Shown here piece by piece: positions 28,831-41,390 of a stretch of DNA of 64,000 nucleotides. The stretch's first letter is position 1; every line of letters begins with the position of its first letter. The stretch is taken from NCBI GenBank assembly GCA_905221605.1, contig CAJNDS010002737.1:62001-126000 (forward strand). Direction: 5' to 3'. The DNA is from Symbiodinium natans. Lineage: Eukaryota; Sar; Dinophyceae; Suessiales; Symbiodiniaceae. Below the pieces are notes generated by a model. The model made no database searches, was not told the DNA's origin, and saw nothing but the letters and a program-made list of their open reading frames with translations. Made by a program: the position numbers and the translations under genes.

Positions 28831-29765
28831 ATTCTTCCCGTTTCTTATATGATAGATTCATGCGAAGCTTCGCGTCCATGGCCTTTCCAACTCGATGTCG
28901 ACTGAACGGTCCTTCTGGCGAGACCTTTAGGCACAAGCCGGCCTGTGAGGCTTCGACCATGAATCAGAAATTGCGCTGCCTGGCCTTTGTTGTCTCTCCA
29001 CGGGAGGCAGCATAGATGCGGTAAAACTTTCCTGCCACGAAGCTACAGCTGGAGAAGCAGCCATGCGCACCACGCATAGTTCCGCAGTACTTGCTGCAAC
29101 ACTTGGCAGGGCACAGATTCCCAGGAGTAGCGAACCAGTCGAAACTGGACCGCCTCTCACCCGGAATCGTCGAAACATTCACTTGCTGAGCTCTAGCCCG
29201 CCATAGCCCGCCTGACCAATCTCTAAGGCTGGCTTGATTTGGTCCTCGCCAGATGGGAGAGCTTAAGCGCATTGGTATTTCTGCGTCGATGTGAGGTCAT
29301 AGCAATCGCACTATGCATAGGGTTTGCTTGAAGTTCGGCGAATTCACGTCGCCAGCCCATACTCGCAGTACTCGTAGTTGAACAACTCTGTCTGTCTGTC
29401 TGACTGTTGCAGGGTACGGACCCATCACTCGACAAAACCATCTCTGAGTGACAGGGGGGTGGGGGTCGGGGAAGGCTTGCAAAGAGACTATTCCTCACAC
29501 GATCTCCCTTCCTCGTCCTGGGCGAAAAGAGGAGGAGACACAGTAGAAGTGCAATATCTTGCAAGCTTCACTCAGTGGCTTGGGCTTGCTGGGAACATGC
29601 GTGGCCCACGCTAAAATGTTGGTCCCGAGTAAATTCCAACAAGGCGAGTTTCCTAAAAGGGCTCATCATTGGGAGAACTGCCCAGGCATGGAGCTGTGAT
29701 GCACAATCGGTGCTGAAGGGCTCCCCAGAAAATTTACCAGTCAAATGAAGACACAAAGGTGGTGA
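28831..29765. other. No firm gene
   Basis: Several frames of 60-110 codons on both strands overlap each other, none clearly protein-like and none with a recognisable motif. Probably introns or intergenic DNA. Confidence 0.4.
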
Positions 29766-29769
29766 CTGA

Positions 29770-30281
29770 TCAACATTCTTCTGGCTGTTCGTTACTGTGA
29801 AGCTTGTTCCAGGTTTCATCGGCCTCGTTGGTCTCTTCTGACTGGCCGGAGATCAAGAACTTCTCGGGCAGCTCCTTGAGTGGTATCCTCGCATCCTGAC
29901 AAGCTAGCCTAGCAATGGACCGTAAACAAACAACAGAGAAAATGAGCCAAAGATGACTCAAGAAGGGAAGATCTGGGTCAGCCCACCTCCCTCCCCATGA
30001 GCAAACATCACGAAAGACAGAAAATTTAGAGGATCCACTAATGCAGCGTGAATCTCCTGCCCGTCTATGACACCGACGTAGACAGCATTTGGTTGCACCG
30101 CCGAAACGAAGCCAATGAGCCATTTGGCAGGATTGTAGTTCTCCCGCCTCCGGGACACACAACTGATCACCAGCAAGAGGCCAAGCTGTGGCGAGCCTTG
30201 AACTGGGCTAAGCTCAGGGCAGCTGCTCGATCCTTTCCTCCATCTTCCTTCGTCTTGCTTCCATCTCCTGTTTAGGTTCAC
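29770..30281 (-). CDS. Probable exons, one with S1-like pattern
   Basis: An exon at about 30,150-30,030 reads NPAKWLIGFVSAVQP and NAVYVGVIDGQEIHAALV, which has the strand spacing of an S1/OB RNA-binding domain (GxV, VxV, DG). A second piece at about 29,905-29,790 reads ARIPLKELPEKFLISGQSEE followed by an acidic tail. The gap between them, about 120 bp, could be an intron. The gene's other exons are not identified. Confidence 0.35.
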
Positions 30282-30619
30282 CTAGGTGTCTGCAGTATTC
30301 CTCTCCAAGCAACAAGTTCGGGTTGGCGCTGTGTTGGATCAACAGAACATTCGACGTGGCTCCGAGACATACCATTCTTACTTGAACAAGCAGTCGAACA
30401 AAAGAGGTTGACAAGTGAAACATTCTCCCCCTGGAAAAGAGTGATTCAGCGCGCCATCCTTCCTTTTCGTGACGAGCGCATGCTGCCGCTGGTGGCTTCG
30501 CTCTGACATGCTGAGGCCGGCTGCCGGATCCAAAAAAAAATAAAAAAGGATCAAAAAAAAATTACGCAGCCCAGGATCAAAAAATAAATAAAAAAGGATC
30601 AAAAAGAAAATAAACTTCG

Positions 30620-30885
30620 AACGTTCGAGTACTAAAACTCGATTTTTGGTACGTTTTCGGAACCCGATCGAGGACCCTCTCACACGAAACGCGTGTCGAG
30701 GCGCTAACCCTCGAGTTTTGGAAAGGTTTTCCGGGCACGATTGACGACCCTCCCTCTCACACGAAACGCATCTCGAGGCGCCAAAACTCGAGTTTTGGGA
30801 CGTTTTCGGAGCACGATCGACAACCCCCTCACACGAAACGCATCTCGAGGCGCTTAAACTCGAGTTTTGGTATGTTGCTCGCGAC
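30620..30885. repeat. Palindromic satellite, left arm
   Basis: About four units: CTCACACGAAACGCATCTCG, AGGCGC, then a palindrome around ACTCGAGT, then a GACGTTTTCGG block and CACGATCGAC. The unit at 30,781-30,798 holds the perfect 18-bp palindrome CCAAAACTCGAGTTTTGG. Confidence 0.85.
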
Positions 30886-31372
30886 GCGATCGACCAATAT
30901 ATTATGCATCTCTATATTTATGATTTATTTATATTCATGTTAATCTTCAACATATCATGTACGATATAATACAATATATTATATTATCAAGGAATATATA
31001 ATATAATATTTTTAAAAAAATATTTAAACATATGATATAAGATACATTATGAATAATATAATACAATAACATAGAATACACTATAATGTAATATAATTTA
31101 AGATAATAGTTTATGATATAATATCATATAATATAAACTATTTCTTTTATAATACATAACATATAATATATAATATTTAATATTTAATGTCTAATGTCTA
31201 TATATTATCTAACATATATATATACTGTATATAATAAGATATATATATATATAGATAAATATAATACATGATACTTAATATCTAAGACCGAATTTTAAAA
31301 TATATAATACATAATAATGGTCGTATATAATAAATAACAACCAAATATAGTATACAATATATAATATATCAG
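30886..31372. other. AT-rich block without genes
   Basis: Nearly all A and T with many ATATAATAT-type short repeats. No reading frame of interest. Confidence 0.8.
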
Positions 31373-31413
31373 TAGTAGTAGTAGTAGTAGTAATAATAAT
31401 AATAGTTGTTGCT

Positions 31414-31495
<82 letters not shown>

Positions 31496-31556
31496 GGAGC
31501 AGCAGCAGCAGTAGTCGTAATCGTAGTCGCAGGAGAAGTAGTAGTAGCAGTAGTAG

Positions 31557-31649
<93 letters not shown>

Positions 31650-31650
31650 A
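31373..31650. repeat. (TAG)n microsatellite, second locus
   Basis: Trinucleotide run like that at 26,769-26,931, interrupted by a CAGCAGCAG and CGTAGTCG patch near 31,498-31,550. Confidence 0.95.
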
Positions 31651-31657
31651 AGACCCC

Positions 31658-31945
31658 CAGTTGCAAACACAATGCTCGCATCATGGGTCTCGAAAAGACG
31701 TATGCTTTGAAGCAAGCTTGCGCGATTTGAAAAGCGGGGTCTGGGGGGGGCGCAGCCCCCCCCCCCCAACACGCAAACACAATGCTCGCGTCATTAGTTT
31801 CGAAAAAAAACGCTTATTTTTCGAAGCAAGCTTGCGCGACATAAAAAGCGGGGGGGTTGGGGGGGGCGCAGCCCCCCCCATTTGCAAACACAATCCTCGC
31901 ATCATGGCTTTCGACACACGCGTATGCGTTGAAGGAAGCGGTTGC
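31658..31945. repeat. About 110-bp tandem repeat, three units
   Basis: GCAAACACAAT starts at 31,663, 31,773 and 31,884. Each is followed by a CTCGC-ATCAT block, AAGCAAGCTTGCGCGA and, in the first two units, GCGCAGCCCCCCC after a G-run. Confidence 0.85.
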
Positions 31946-32059
31946 GACTTAAAAAAGAAGCCAAGAAGCCAAGAAGCCAAAAAGCTAAAAGCCGAGGAGA
32001 GCCAGGAAGCCAAGAAGCCAAGAAGGCAACAAGCCAAGAAGCCGGGAAGCCAAGAGTTC

Positions 32060-32295
32060 CACTCGGAAAACGTGCCAAAACTCAGGGTTTTAGCGCCTCG
32101 AGATGCGTGTCGTGTGAGAGGGTCGTCCATCGTGCTCTGAGAACGTACCAAAACTCGAGTTTTTGAACCTCGAGACGCGTTTCGTGTGAGAGGGTCGTCG
32201 ATCGCGGCCTTATTTTTTTTTTGATCCTTTTTTATTTTCTTTTTGATCCTTTTTTATTTTCTTTTTGATCCTTTTATATTTTTTTTTGATCCCTA
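32060..32295. repeat. Palindromic satellite and T-rich GATCC repeat, right arm
   Basis: Two satellite units in the orientation opposite to the left arm (CGTGTGAGAGGGTCGT), then four TTTTTGATCC units, the reverse complement of the left outer arm. Confidence 0.85.
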
Positions 32296-32299
32296 TCCC

Positions 32300-33840
32300 C
32301 TGAGACATGACGTCCCTCCTGTTCATGCTCCCGAGCAACTGACAAAGGCTTTTCTTTCCTCTGGAACTGTTGAACATCTCTTTATGTCTGCGTATTAGCA
32401 CTGCGTATGAATGTATCTTGTGCTGGCATTTGCCGCGCATCTTGTCTTCCCAATATTGCAAAGGGCGCTGGGCTGGGGCCATCGGCACTACAGTGCGGGC
32501 ATCTTGAACGTACCAGTTGAGGGTCCTCTTCTGGACAATCCAAGGAATGGATGTCGCCATCAGCATGGAATTGCCTGTAGCCGTAGCCATCTCGGTAGGT
32601 CCCAACTAATTAACTAATTCATTCTAATAATTACGACTCATTTACTGACAGGCGTCAAACCAGGATTGTGGGCTGTTGGCTGAGTTCTTTCCGTGACATT
32701 TGTTGCCCCGGGCCCCGGGGACCAAAAACCACCCGGGTCCCGGGTAAGCCTAACAGAATTGTGATGTTTTTGACAAGATTGTAGTTCAGCGCATCTTATT
32801 TGAAGAAATGCGAAACCACGCCCCAACCCTTGCTGGACTTCCCCCGGCCGAGACGACACAAGTGGCCGGTTGTAACATCAGCTTCTGTCAGCGCCCCACG
32901 TCCCTCCATGACCGACATGCGTCCACCACATATGGCATCTTCTGCCGAAACAACACTGGCGGGTGGCACATGTCACCGAAGCTTTCTGATGATGCTGCAC
33001 CCGTTTTAGGATCGCTTCCCGCACCACAATTATTCGAAGTGGGGATGAGGGAGAGCCAAAAACTAAAATGGTTTTGAATAAGAAGCTCCGGAACTTTCGG
33101 GAGTCCATAAAACTCCTTTTAAGATTTCATTACGAAACAGGCCCCCAACAAATTGTTTCCAAGGGAGTAAGTAGCCTACGAGCTGCCCTCATTCGATTGT
33201 TTCGGTTGCTCGCATTCATCCGCAGCACCTGGCCAGGGAGCCAAAAAAACCTGGAAAGCATGGACCCTCAAGTTTCAACGCTTCCCTTCAACCCTCGACC
33301 CCTACCCGCCCTACCCCCAGCCCCCGCTCCCGTTCAGAGAGGGTGAGCAAAACCCTAGATACTAAAGCGAAACCAACATTAAAACGGATTCGCGAACCCG
33401 ACACTAACAGGACTCCCCTTTCCCGACTGCTTGGCGGCCCACCCCCGTGGCTTGAGACGACCCATACTGTTGATAGACGAAATCCTGTATCAGTTTTCTA
33501 CCCAAGGCCATCATATCAGTTCCCCGGAACAGGTGCAAAACAGGCGCGAATGCCCGGATCCTGCATCAGCCATGCGTGTCATCAACATTGCAATTGGACG
33601 GGTACGGGGATTACGCCAATCAGCGTGGCCATGCTCCCCGTTTTTTGCTGGGTCATGCATTTGCCCATCCACCGTATGACCCACATGCCAATGGACATCC
33701 AACGACAATAGAAACGAAGGCCCTAGGACAAGCATGCTGGCTTGGCTTTGTCAAGTAATCAAATCATGAACCTTGTGAGGCAATGCCGCGACATCCTTTC
33801 CGCAGCAACGCCTCGAATTCTGCTTCTGGTTCCATCATGT
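32300..33840. other. No firm gene; weak frames on both strands
   Basis: On the minus strand 32,605-32,300 gives a 100-codon frame (MGPTEMATATGNS, QRPLQYWEDKMRGK) of uncertain value. On the plus strand 33,431-33,730 gives LLIDEILYQFSTQGHHISS and, in another frame, LLGHAFAHPPYDPHANG. Either could be an exon; no domain recognised. Confidence 0.3.
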
Positions 33841-33841
33841 T

Positions 33842-34278
33842 TTACCACAACGTATGGCTACAATGAAAGGCCTGTCGAAGCAGTCCGGCGGTATCCGGCG
33901 GTTCTCTGCAGTCTGGCTCGCTTGTTTTCTGGATGATGCCGCTGGTGCTCTCGGAATTCTCCCTCTTTGCCTTTGCGTTCTTGCCTATCTTGCATTTCCT
34001 GACATGCTCCCCAGCCCCAACTGCCTCAGGCCTGTCCGGCCCTCCCCTGACGACGAAAGCACGTGGCGCCCCACCCAAGTCTTATGCAGTGCTGGGGGTG
34101 GACACCACAGCAGGTGGAGTCGTCCCGTGCCAAGCGTGGAACAATGAGAAGCACAAAGTAGCGAGTCGACTGCAATGACGTTCGGACTCCGATCGCCCCT
34201 CCCTGCGGCGATCGTCAAATCAAGGCCCTTCCTTTGCATCATGTCTTTCATTCCCCACGCGGTTCTGAAGTTGTCCAC
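33842..34278 (-). CDS. Probable exon pair, unknown product
   Basis: MDNFRTAWGMKDMMQRKGL and DLTIAAGRGDRSPNVIAVD (34,278-34,150) are followed, in another frame, by AFVVRGGPDRPEAVGAGEHV and KCKIGKNAKAKRENSEST (34,060-33,930). The change of frame would need an intron near 34,080-34,140. No known domain. Confidence 0.3.
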
Positions 34279-34464
34279 CTGCTAAGTCCCATTATGGCAG
34301 GCATGCTCACTGAAGTCCCAAGTCCTTGCACCGCAGAGCCTCTTCATTTGGTGTCAACATGGACACGCGCCCGTTTCCAGTCTCACGAACGCGCAGGCGA
34401 CCGCCTTTAGACGACTGTGTCACCTTGGTAGGGGATAGTTCGGGATAATCAACATGCGGCTCCA

Positions 34465-35476
34465 TCAATCCGAACTCAGCAAAATCCCAGGTTGCGAAGC
34501 ATGATTAGGGTCCGCGCAGTTTTCCTCACACCAATTGTTGAAGCCTCTGCATAGGGAGTGATGTGCTCCACAGGCAGAAAAGCCTCTCGGCCACCTGATG
34601 CATGAAGAGTCATGATGACACATAATGTCCCACTTCTTAAGCATGACAGCAGCAGCATGAAAGACCTGGAAGCCGCAAGAAACATCCCTGTGCGCGGAAG
34701 CGCGTGGGCTTGGCAAAGAAGAAGTTGCCATCCTGCACTGAGGTCACCGGCGTCAAGTAGGGACAACTTGACGCATTGCCTGCTCCAACTTGACATCCAA
34801 CTCGAGCCTGTGATGCAAGCATTCTGAACTGACAAGAATATCCTATACCATCCTGTGTCTGCAGTGTCATGCTGGCACATAAAATACATCAGCGAGGCCC
34901 CCGCAGCTCGTCTTCCAAGGGAACGTCTGGCACTGAGGAGGCGCGCCCTGGCAGTTTGACGACTCCGTGGCTGCATAGGGTTGTGAGACGGGCGTCTGGG
35001 TTGCCTCCGGCTTGCCATCGACGTCCTGTTTTGGCGGGTCCAGCTTGGGCAGTAAGAGCCGCCAGTGCAGCTAGTTCTGTCTTTTGCTGCTTGCGATCTT
35101 GAGGTGGAGGTCCGCCAGCGAAGTAAATACATCCATCACTGGCAGCCTGCAAGGCTAACGCGACTGCGCTGTTCCAAAAAAGCATCTGCAGCTTCGGTTA
35201 CGGCGGCTACGGGCCCACCTGTGGCCGGCCGGCTCCCCAGCCCCAGTCTTCTTCAGCACAGTCCGCTTTGAGTGATGCAGGGATGTCGGTGTCTGATCGA
35301 ACTGTATCCAGAGCATCTGTAGTAGGGTCCACATGGTTTGGTCTGAGCATAGTGTCCGCAGGATCTCGGTAGCCTGCTGGGCCATCACTTTGAGCCTCAA
35401 CCGCCTCAGGTCGCTCCTCGGCCTTCAGGGAGCTTCTTCTATCGACACGGCCAGAGATGGAGCTCTGTAATCTCAA
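34465..35476 (-). CDS. Probable spliced host gene, unknown product
   Basis: Three protein-like stretches: RVDRRSSLKAEERPEAVEAQ with PTTDALDTVRSDTDIPA (35,476-35,210); NSAVALALQAASDGCIYF and DRKQQKTELAALAALTAQAG (35,185-34,990); and a Cys-rich part with AAAVMLKKWDIMCHHDSSC and GFNNWCEENCADP (34,700-34,500). The first two are acidic/Ala-rich. No family recognised; strand and order are consistent with one minus-strand gene. Confidence 0.35.
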
Positions 35477-35479
35477 AGG

Positions 35480-37190
35480 CCTCTAGCTTTTCATCGCAAA
35501 AACCAGACTGTGATGGTGTTGATGGTGCAGCGGGAGAAGAGTTGAGCGGAGCTTTTGGCGATCACAGATCAAGAAACCGCAGGCTCCGTATTATTTCGGA
35601 GACTGCTTTTGTTCCGGGGCTTGAGCCCCGAGCCTTAAATCCGCCAGGACCCCAGAATGCTTCATTGTTGATGTGTTTTGAAAATGCGTGTTTCACGCTG
35701 AACAGCGGCTTGCTATGGCGATGCCAAGGCTTTTGGACGCTTTGGATGCGATTTCCACAGGGCACTTGTCATCGGATCTCCGTCTCATCTTTCGGCATGA
35801 GTGCTGACAGGTCAAGTTTTTTAGGGGCAGCAACAAGGAGATCGCTGTCTGATCGTGTGTAGTTGGCTTTTTTCATATGCTCTATATGCTATACTGGTTC
35901 GCCATCACTGTGGATCCACTGCTCATGGTTCTTGACGAGATAAACAAGCCATTGCCGATGAACAGCTCAAAACGAGAAGCCAACAAGTTCCAAAGCTGAA
36001 GGGCCGGGCCACAAAAGAACACAAATACGGCGCAACCACGTTCCTCACGGAACGCTGGAACGCCTCTTTTCCATGGCTAACAGGCTAACAGTCGAAAATA
36101 CAGTGAGCCTGCCCTTTTTTCCTGCCAGAAAATGACAAGACACACCTAACAATCATGCACTTCCACCTGCCTTCTTGGCCCTGGATCTCCATATCTGACG
36201 CTTGGGCTTCTCCGACTGCAGTACAGCTTGAGAGGTTTCCTGAATGCGTCCATCGCCTGTTTCGACGTTGTACTCCATGGTGTCTTGCAACGCAATGCCA
36301 AGATCATCCGCATCCGAAGCCACCTATGCAACAACGATGGGTTTAATGATGGGCGATCATGCTGGTGACTACATGACGATTTCTTCCCCGGTCTGAATTG
36401 CGTGTAGCAAGCAAACCCACTCTAAAATGGGAAACCCGGCTTTCCCTTGCGCAAGATATCTGTTGCGGGGGATCCGTGTTGTGTGCAACGCCAAACAGTC
36501 GAGCTAAGAGCACAAAAAGAAACCGATGTGCAATGCAGCAGTCAAATCGGCATCTTTTCCGGCGAAGCTTTAGGTGTTCTGGTTGTCAAGTGGTCTAGCT
36601 AGCCACTGCTGCAGGACAGGCATGCTGAGGTCCTCATGGAGGTGCGAGCTTTTGGATTGGGTGCCGTGGGATCCTTGGCATGTCACCTCACATTTCCTGT
36701 GCCCTGCTGTGATTGCACTTTCCTGCCCTGCCCATTGAGATTGTCTCCTCGGTTAAAGTTAAATCAGATGTCCGAATAGGGCTTGTCGGCACAGCGGGAC
36801 ACAAAAGTAATGCAAGTGGTTTGAGTGATATCGGTAGTCACGTCACGTCCAAGCATTCCCGTGACATGAAAATGCGTAAGGGCCTACATGCGCCTCAATG
36901 CTCGGAGGGGGGAGGCAGGCAGGAGGCAGGGGAATGGCCTGAAACACACACACACACATATCGCTTTGGCTTGGACCATGCTGTTCTAAGGCCAGTTTAG
37001 AAGCACCTACAGTCCAAGAGTGTGAAGTGAAGCTATGCCAGCTATGCGGAAGCCCTAACAAGTCGCACAGGAGTGAATGCGAGAGCTGGAGATGCTTGCT
37101 GCTTTGCTGCTGAGCCACCGCAGTCTGCAATGCATCTTCGTGTGGCCTCAGACTGGCAAACAACCGGGGCTTTCAGCGTGATAAGTGTCA
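35480..37190. other. No gene seen
   Basis: Only short frames on both strands with no protein-like run. A (CA)n stretch of about 12 bases lies near 36,945. Probably introns or intergenic DNA. Confidence 0.45.
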
Positions 37191-37191
37191 T

Positions 37192-38161
37192 CTAAGGCAT
37201 GTGCTCATGCACAGAGGCGTCCATATCGACGGCTGGATGTTCCAGTTCGACAATGTGGCCTTCCGCGCCCTTGACTCCAACCTCTTGTGAGGTGGGTTCC
37301 TGTTCTGCTCCACTGACCGTCAAGAGACGGCTTTCAGTGTGCTCGCCTTCAATGTCTGATATCCTTGCAGTGACTTCCTCACAGTCTGCCATGCTGCGCT
37401 CTTCCACGTGTTCCTCTGCTTCCGGTTCCCTTAAGTCTGTCAGGATACTGTCAATCACGTTCTGGCTAGCTTCCTCTTTGGGTGCTGCCAGCATGGCCGT
37501 GTCATCGCGGGGCACTGTGCAGGTACCAGCCAGCGCATGACTGTCAACCTTGTTTAACTGCGCGACAGCATCATCACCACTCGGATCAAGTTCTGATAGG
37601 CACCTCTGCGCATGAAGCCACTCAAGCCGGCTACGAGTACACATGACAGTTTGAGACTGGACGTTGCGAGGCCGCCTCGTCTCAATGCTTGCAGCTGGCT
37701 TTCTCTGTTCCGGCTCTGGTTCGGCATGGGAAAACATCACTGCCGTTTTCCAGAACTGGAATTGATCCACCAGCAATTGGATGCCTGATCTCATTCTGGC
37801 ATGCAATTTCAGAACCATTGGCCCATTGGCACAGCTCTGGGAACAGTACTTGGCCTTCTGATCGTCTTCCTCGAAGTGCGAGCAAGAACGTGCCCAGGAG
37901 GACTGCAATGATAAACAAGAGAACCTGCACCACCATTGGCAAGTAACCGCCAGCTACCCAGTGATTTAGCACTCGAGCCTTCCCCCAAGGAAATGCTTCC
38001 TGGGCAGTCCTCCATTCCAGCCAAACCTGCAGGTGGGGGAGGGGGATAGAGCGACAAAGGTAGGAGCCCGAGACAAAAGTGAGTGAGTGAGTGGAGTGAG
38101 TGAGAGAGAGAGAGGGAGAGCGAATGAGAGAGAGAGGGGTGAGAGCGAGCGAGCGAGAGAC

Positions 38162-38210
<49 letters not shown>

Positions 38211-38600
38211 GAGAGAGAGAGAGAGAGAGAGAGTGACTGAGTGAGAGAGAGCAAGAGCGAAAGAGAGAGAGAGAGAGAGAGGGAGGGAGGGAGGGAGAGA
38301 ATGAGTGAGTGAGTGAGTGAGTGGCGAGCGAGCGAGCGAGAGGGTGGGGGGGAAGGGAGGGGAGAGGGGGAGAGAGAGAGGGAGAAAGGGAGAGGAGGGA
38401 GGGAGCGAGGGAGAGAGGGAGGGAGGGAGGGAGGGAAGGGCAGGGGAGCAGAGCAGAAGGAGTGAGAGCCAGGCGAGTGCAAGTGGAGCGCACTCATCTA
38501 CAAAAAGCAAGCACGCCTCCACTTGCTCGAGCGATGCCTTTGGTCCAGAAGCAGTGCAGTCTCTCGACTCCGTGCTGGTGCTGCTTCCCGACAATTCTCA
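37192..38600 (-). CDS. Probable membrane protein gene with acidic C-terminal tail
   Basis: An upstream exon near 38,600-38,470 reads KASLEQVEACLLFVDECAPL followed by a hydrophobic run. After a GA-repeat intron, an exon at 38,030-37,860 reads VLNHWVAGGYLPMVV and LFIIAVLLGTFLLAL, one clear membrane helix followed by basic residues. The last exon (about 37,850-37,192) is soluble and acidic: TARISDIEGEHTESR, EVGVKGAEGHIVELE, ending at HEHMP and a stop. A type of single-pass protein with a long acidic tail is suggested; no family recognised. Confidence 0.4.
38080..38460. repeat. GA-rich microsatellite
   Basis: GAGA, GAGC and GAGT runs with GGGA blocks. On the minus strand it gives long Ser/Leu frames that are artefacts. 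It lies between two exon candidates, probably in an intron. Confidence 0.9.
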
Positions 38601-38604
38601 GCAC

Positions 38605-40195
38605 GAGCAGGCCTCTGATAGGCCCATGAGATGTCGAAGCTGAGCAGCCACAGGTAGAACTTGCCGGCATGTACCCTGGCAATGATGAAACAAAGATCTC
38701 GCCACTTAAAGCATAAACTGCCAGGCAAGTTGGCGAAAACGGACTTTGCGAAACCGTTGGTGGTTCGACTGACACAAGGCCCCAGACGGACAAGTCCCCG
38801 CGCACAGATTATGCTCACCATCTTCACCACGAATTGTACGTAAAGTTCGGCTATTTTTGAACTTGCGGGGACAAGTGACAGGGCTACGGTAGAGAACTCT
38901 GTCCGAAACAAACTGTGCCGCCCTTCCAAGAAGCCGCACTTGATCTGGCTGCTCTTAACTTCCTTGCTTGGGCAGCTGGATGAGCATCGTTTGTCACTTC
39001 ACTCCTTACAGCATTCCTGGTGTCTGGCATGGCACGGCAACACACAATCCTTTTCATTCCATCCCTCATTTTTCGATTTTCCGATGCCACCCTGGTGGCT
39101 ACTGCATGCATCGGGCCATATCAGATCACGCAAGGAGACAATGGAGGCAGGTGAGAAAGCAGGTGCCCAGTGGACATCTTTTCAAACGGGTGCTGCGACC
39201 ACTCATCCTCACCAGATCCTGCGTTTCCTGCGTGTGAGCGAGTTCGGCTCGATGCAACGTCTCATGGGATACAGAGGCTCCATCAACGTGCGCGTGCAGC
39301 TGTGTGGGTGTGGATGTGGGACACGGCTGGAAACGCGATCATGGCCTTCCAAGATGATACCCTGCAAAAGAGAACAATGCAGTCGGGTGGGCATTTTGGA
39401 CTGCTCAGCCTATCAAACACTGCTGACCCAGCCCTGTCTGTGCATGAGGGTTGCACCATGTTCCATCACTACTTGGACCTCGCACGAAGAGGATACTACG
39501 TCGCAGTCGGGTATTCGCTTTGTGCAGAACATTTGCAGCAACATGTCATGCGAGTGCAGTGCATTTGCAACATCGGGTAGAACAGTATTCTCGCACAATA
39601 GTATGTGGCACTCCAATCATCCAATGCCTTCAGCGTGTTCGTTGCTTTCACCAGCTACAGGCTCTTTAGCCCTACAATGAAGATCATACTTCGCCTATGG
39701 AGCAACTCCCCATGACATGTGCTTGCGTGCGTGAGCCGTTGCAGAGAAGAAAACAGGTTCACACCCATCACGTGTGTTTACGAGCCTGTGCTTAGCTGTC
39801 ATTGTCAACCAGGACGAGGTTACGCAGCGGCGTGACCTTTGAACGTGCCTTGCAGTGATGTGGTTTCCATCTTCGCTGTTTCCGCACCAAGCAACACTGA
39901 CTTGAACACGAAAAGATGAGGCATTGCATGCGCTGGTGCCTCCCATACTTCAAGACACTGTGAAAAGGCTGTGGTCTACAAAGACAAGAGAAATGACATG
40001 TGCAATCGTGAATTCCGCCAAGTCAACATGCAGCAAGCATCAGCAAGCGGTCGCTGCAGTGTCATGTCAGCAATGACCCATAATGACCGAGCGCGATTTA
40101 AGGGAAGCTACTTCGAGGAAGTAGATCGAAGTAACCCAAGAACGCCCGAACTGATGTGTAAAAAATATTAAAAAATGCCTTCAAGCACGGCGGCT
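38605..40195. other. No firm gene
   Basis: Frames of 60-250 codons on the plus strand (38,940-39,680; 39,170-39,580) overlap each other and minus frames. The part DTAGNAIMAFQDDTLQKRTM on the plus strand is the most protein-like, but nothing is recognisable. Confidence 0.3.
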
Positions 40196-40199
40196 TTGC

Positions 40200-41390
40200 A
40201 AGTACATGCGCTGCAGCTGTCAACGCCTTCTTGGCTTCCACCAGCTGCCCCTGCAGCGAGAACTCACCAGCTTCTACTTCTAGCCGTTCTTGAGTCATTG
40301 GCGTCATTGGGGTGGCCTTCTGCATGAGCTGTATGGCCACATTCAACACCTGCATGCCCTCATCATCTGTGCTCCCAGAAGCGCTGCCTGGTCGGAAAAA
40401 CTGCAGTCCTCAACATCTTCAGCGAAGAGCACAAGCCAAACACAGCCAGACACATGTGGCATTCTTCTGCCTTGGCCCATCTGTTGGCCACGTTCGTGCG
40501 CAAAGTTCAGGTTTGGGTTCGCCAATGCACCCTGGCCCGAACTGCGCTGGCCGAACATGTCAGCATCCTGGCCCAGCGAGTTGACTTGGTTCAGCTGCAT
40601 CACATTTGGATAGCCACTGCCGGGTCGTCCAACGCTGGGATCGACTCCGGCACTCTGGGGCCAGTCTTTGAAATTGCCGGGCATTGCCGACATCGGTCTC
40701 GTAGGATTGTTCGCTTGTCCAGATGCAGGCATTGATGGCAGTGGTTGACCATCCATGTGTCTCCCGAATCCCCCTGAGCAGAACAATCAATTCGCGCACA
40801 GTACATGCAACATGCAGGCGGCCTGAATCGACAACACCCGGCGGCCTGCAGGACAGGTCTCGGTCAGCAAGACGGGGCCCAACTGGAATAACTAGAAGCT
40901 CGAACGCTGGGTGCCTGCCCGAGCTTGTGAAAGTGCTGGAAGGTGGAACACCTCGCTGCAGAAGAACAATTGCTTTTTTCGGATGACAGCAAGTCAAGGC
41001 AAGTCATATCCAGACTCCGAAGAGCTCCTCGCTGAGGCATTTGCTGAGGCATGCGCCGGGTATTTGTCCAAAGCCGCTTGCCATCGCAGGGTTGCCAGGA
41101 GCCCTATGCCCAAAGGGGCTCTGCCTGAACCATGGAAAACGTTGTCAGCAAGGGCTCCTAAGGTGCGTGGACGCTACCAAGTATGTAGGGCTGTGGCGCG
41201 GCAACCGCCGGCAAGGCTGCAGGAAGCAAAGCCAGCATCCAGCTCATCTTTGCCCATTCTTGGGGCATTGCTTATCTGCCCGGGAACAATAACGACATGT
41301 CCGAAGCTTGCGGCTGGCAGCACGTTTTGCACAATGATGGAGAAAAATTCCAATGATGGCTCGAGTGCACCTTCCAAGTAGCTCTTCATG
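40200..41390 (-). CDS. Probable Gln/Met/Pro-rich protein gene
   Basis: Stretches on the minus strand: EPSLEFFSIIVQN, SFGHVVIVPGQISNAPRMGK (41,390-41,215); MASGFGQIPG next to MPQQMPQRGA near 41,070-41,030; then RHMDGQPLPSMPASGQANNP, DPSVGRPGSGYPNVMQLNQV and GQDADMFGQRSSGQGALANP (40,760-40,450); and EERLEVEAGEF-like helical sequence, MTQERLEVEAGEFSLQGQ and LVEAKKALTAAAHVL (40,330-40,200). Low-complexity Q/M/G/P composition is typical of scaffold or RNA-associated proteins. Function unknown. Confidence 0.4.

Larger units (their letters stand above)
30528..32295. mobile_element. 1.77-kb inverted-repeat structure (possible foldback-type element)
   Basis: The left arm (30,528-30,885) has GGATC separated by A-runs, then about four 70-75-bp units. 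The right arm (32,060-32,295) has two such units and then GATCC separated by T-runs, in inverted order. Between the arms are AT-rich DNA, a TAG microsatellite and a 110-bp tandem repeat. No transposase frame is present. It may be a foldback element, or an inverted duplication of satellite DNA. Confidence 0.55.

Noticed and set aside
31275..31780. Poly-Leu/Tyr/Thr frames of 160 codons
   Set aside because: Produced by the TAG microsatellite.
37682..38594. Long Ser/Leu/Pro-rich frames
   Set aside because: Mostly translation of the GA microsatellite; only the membrane-helix part at the low-coordinate end is kept as an exon.
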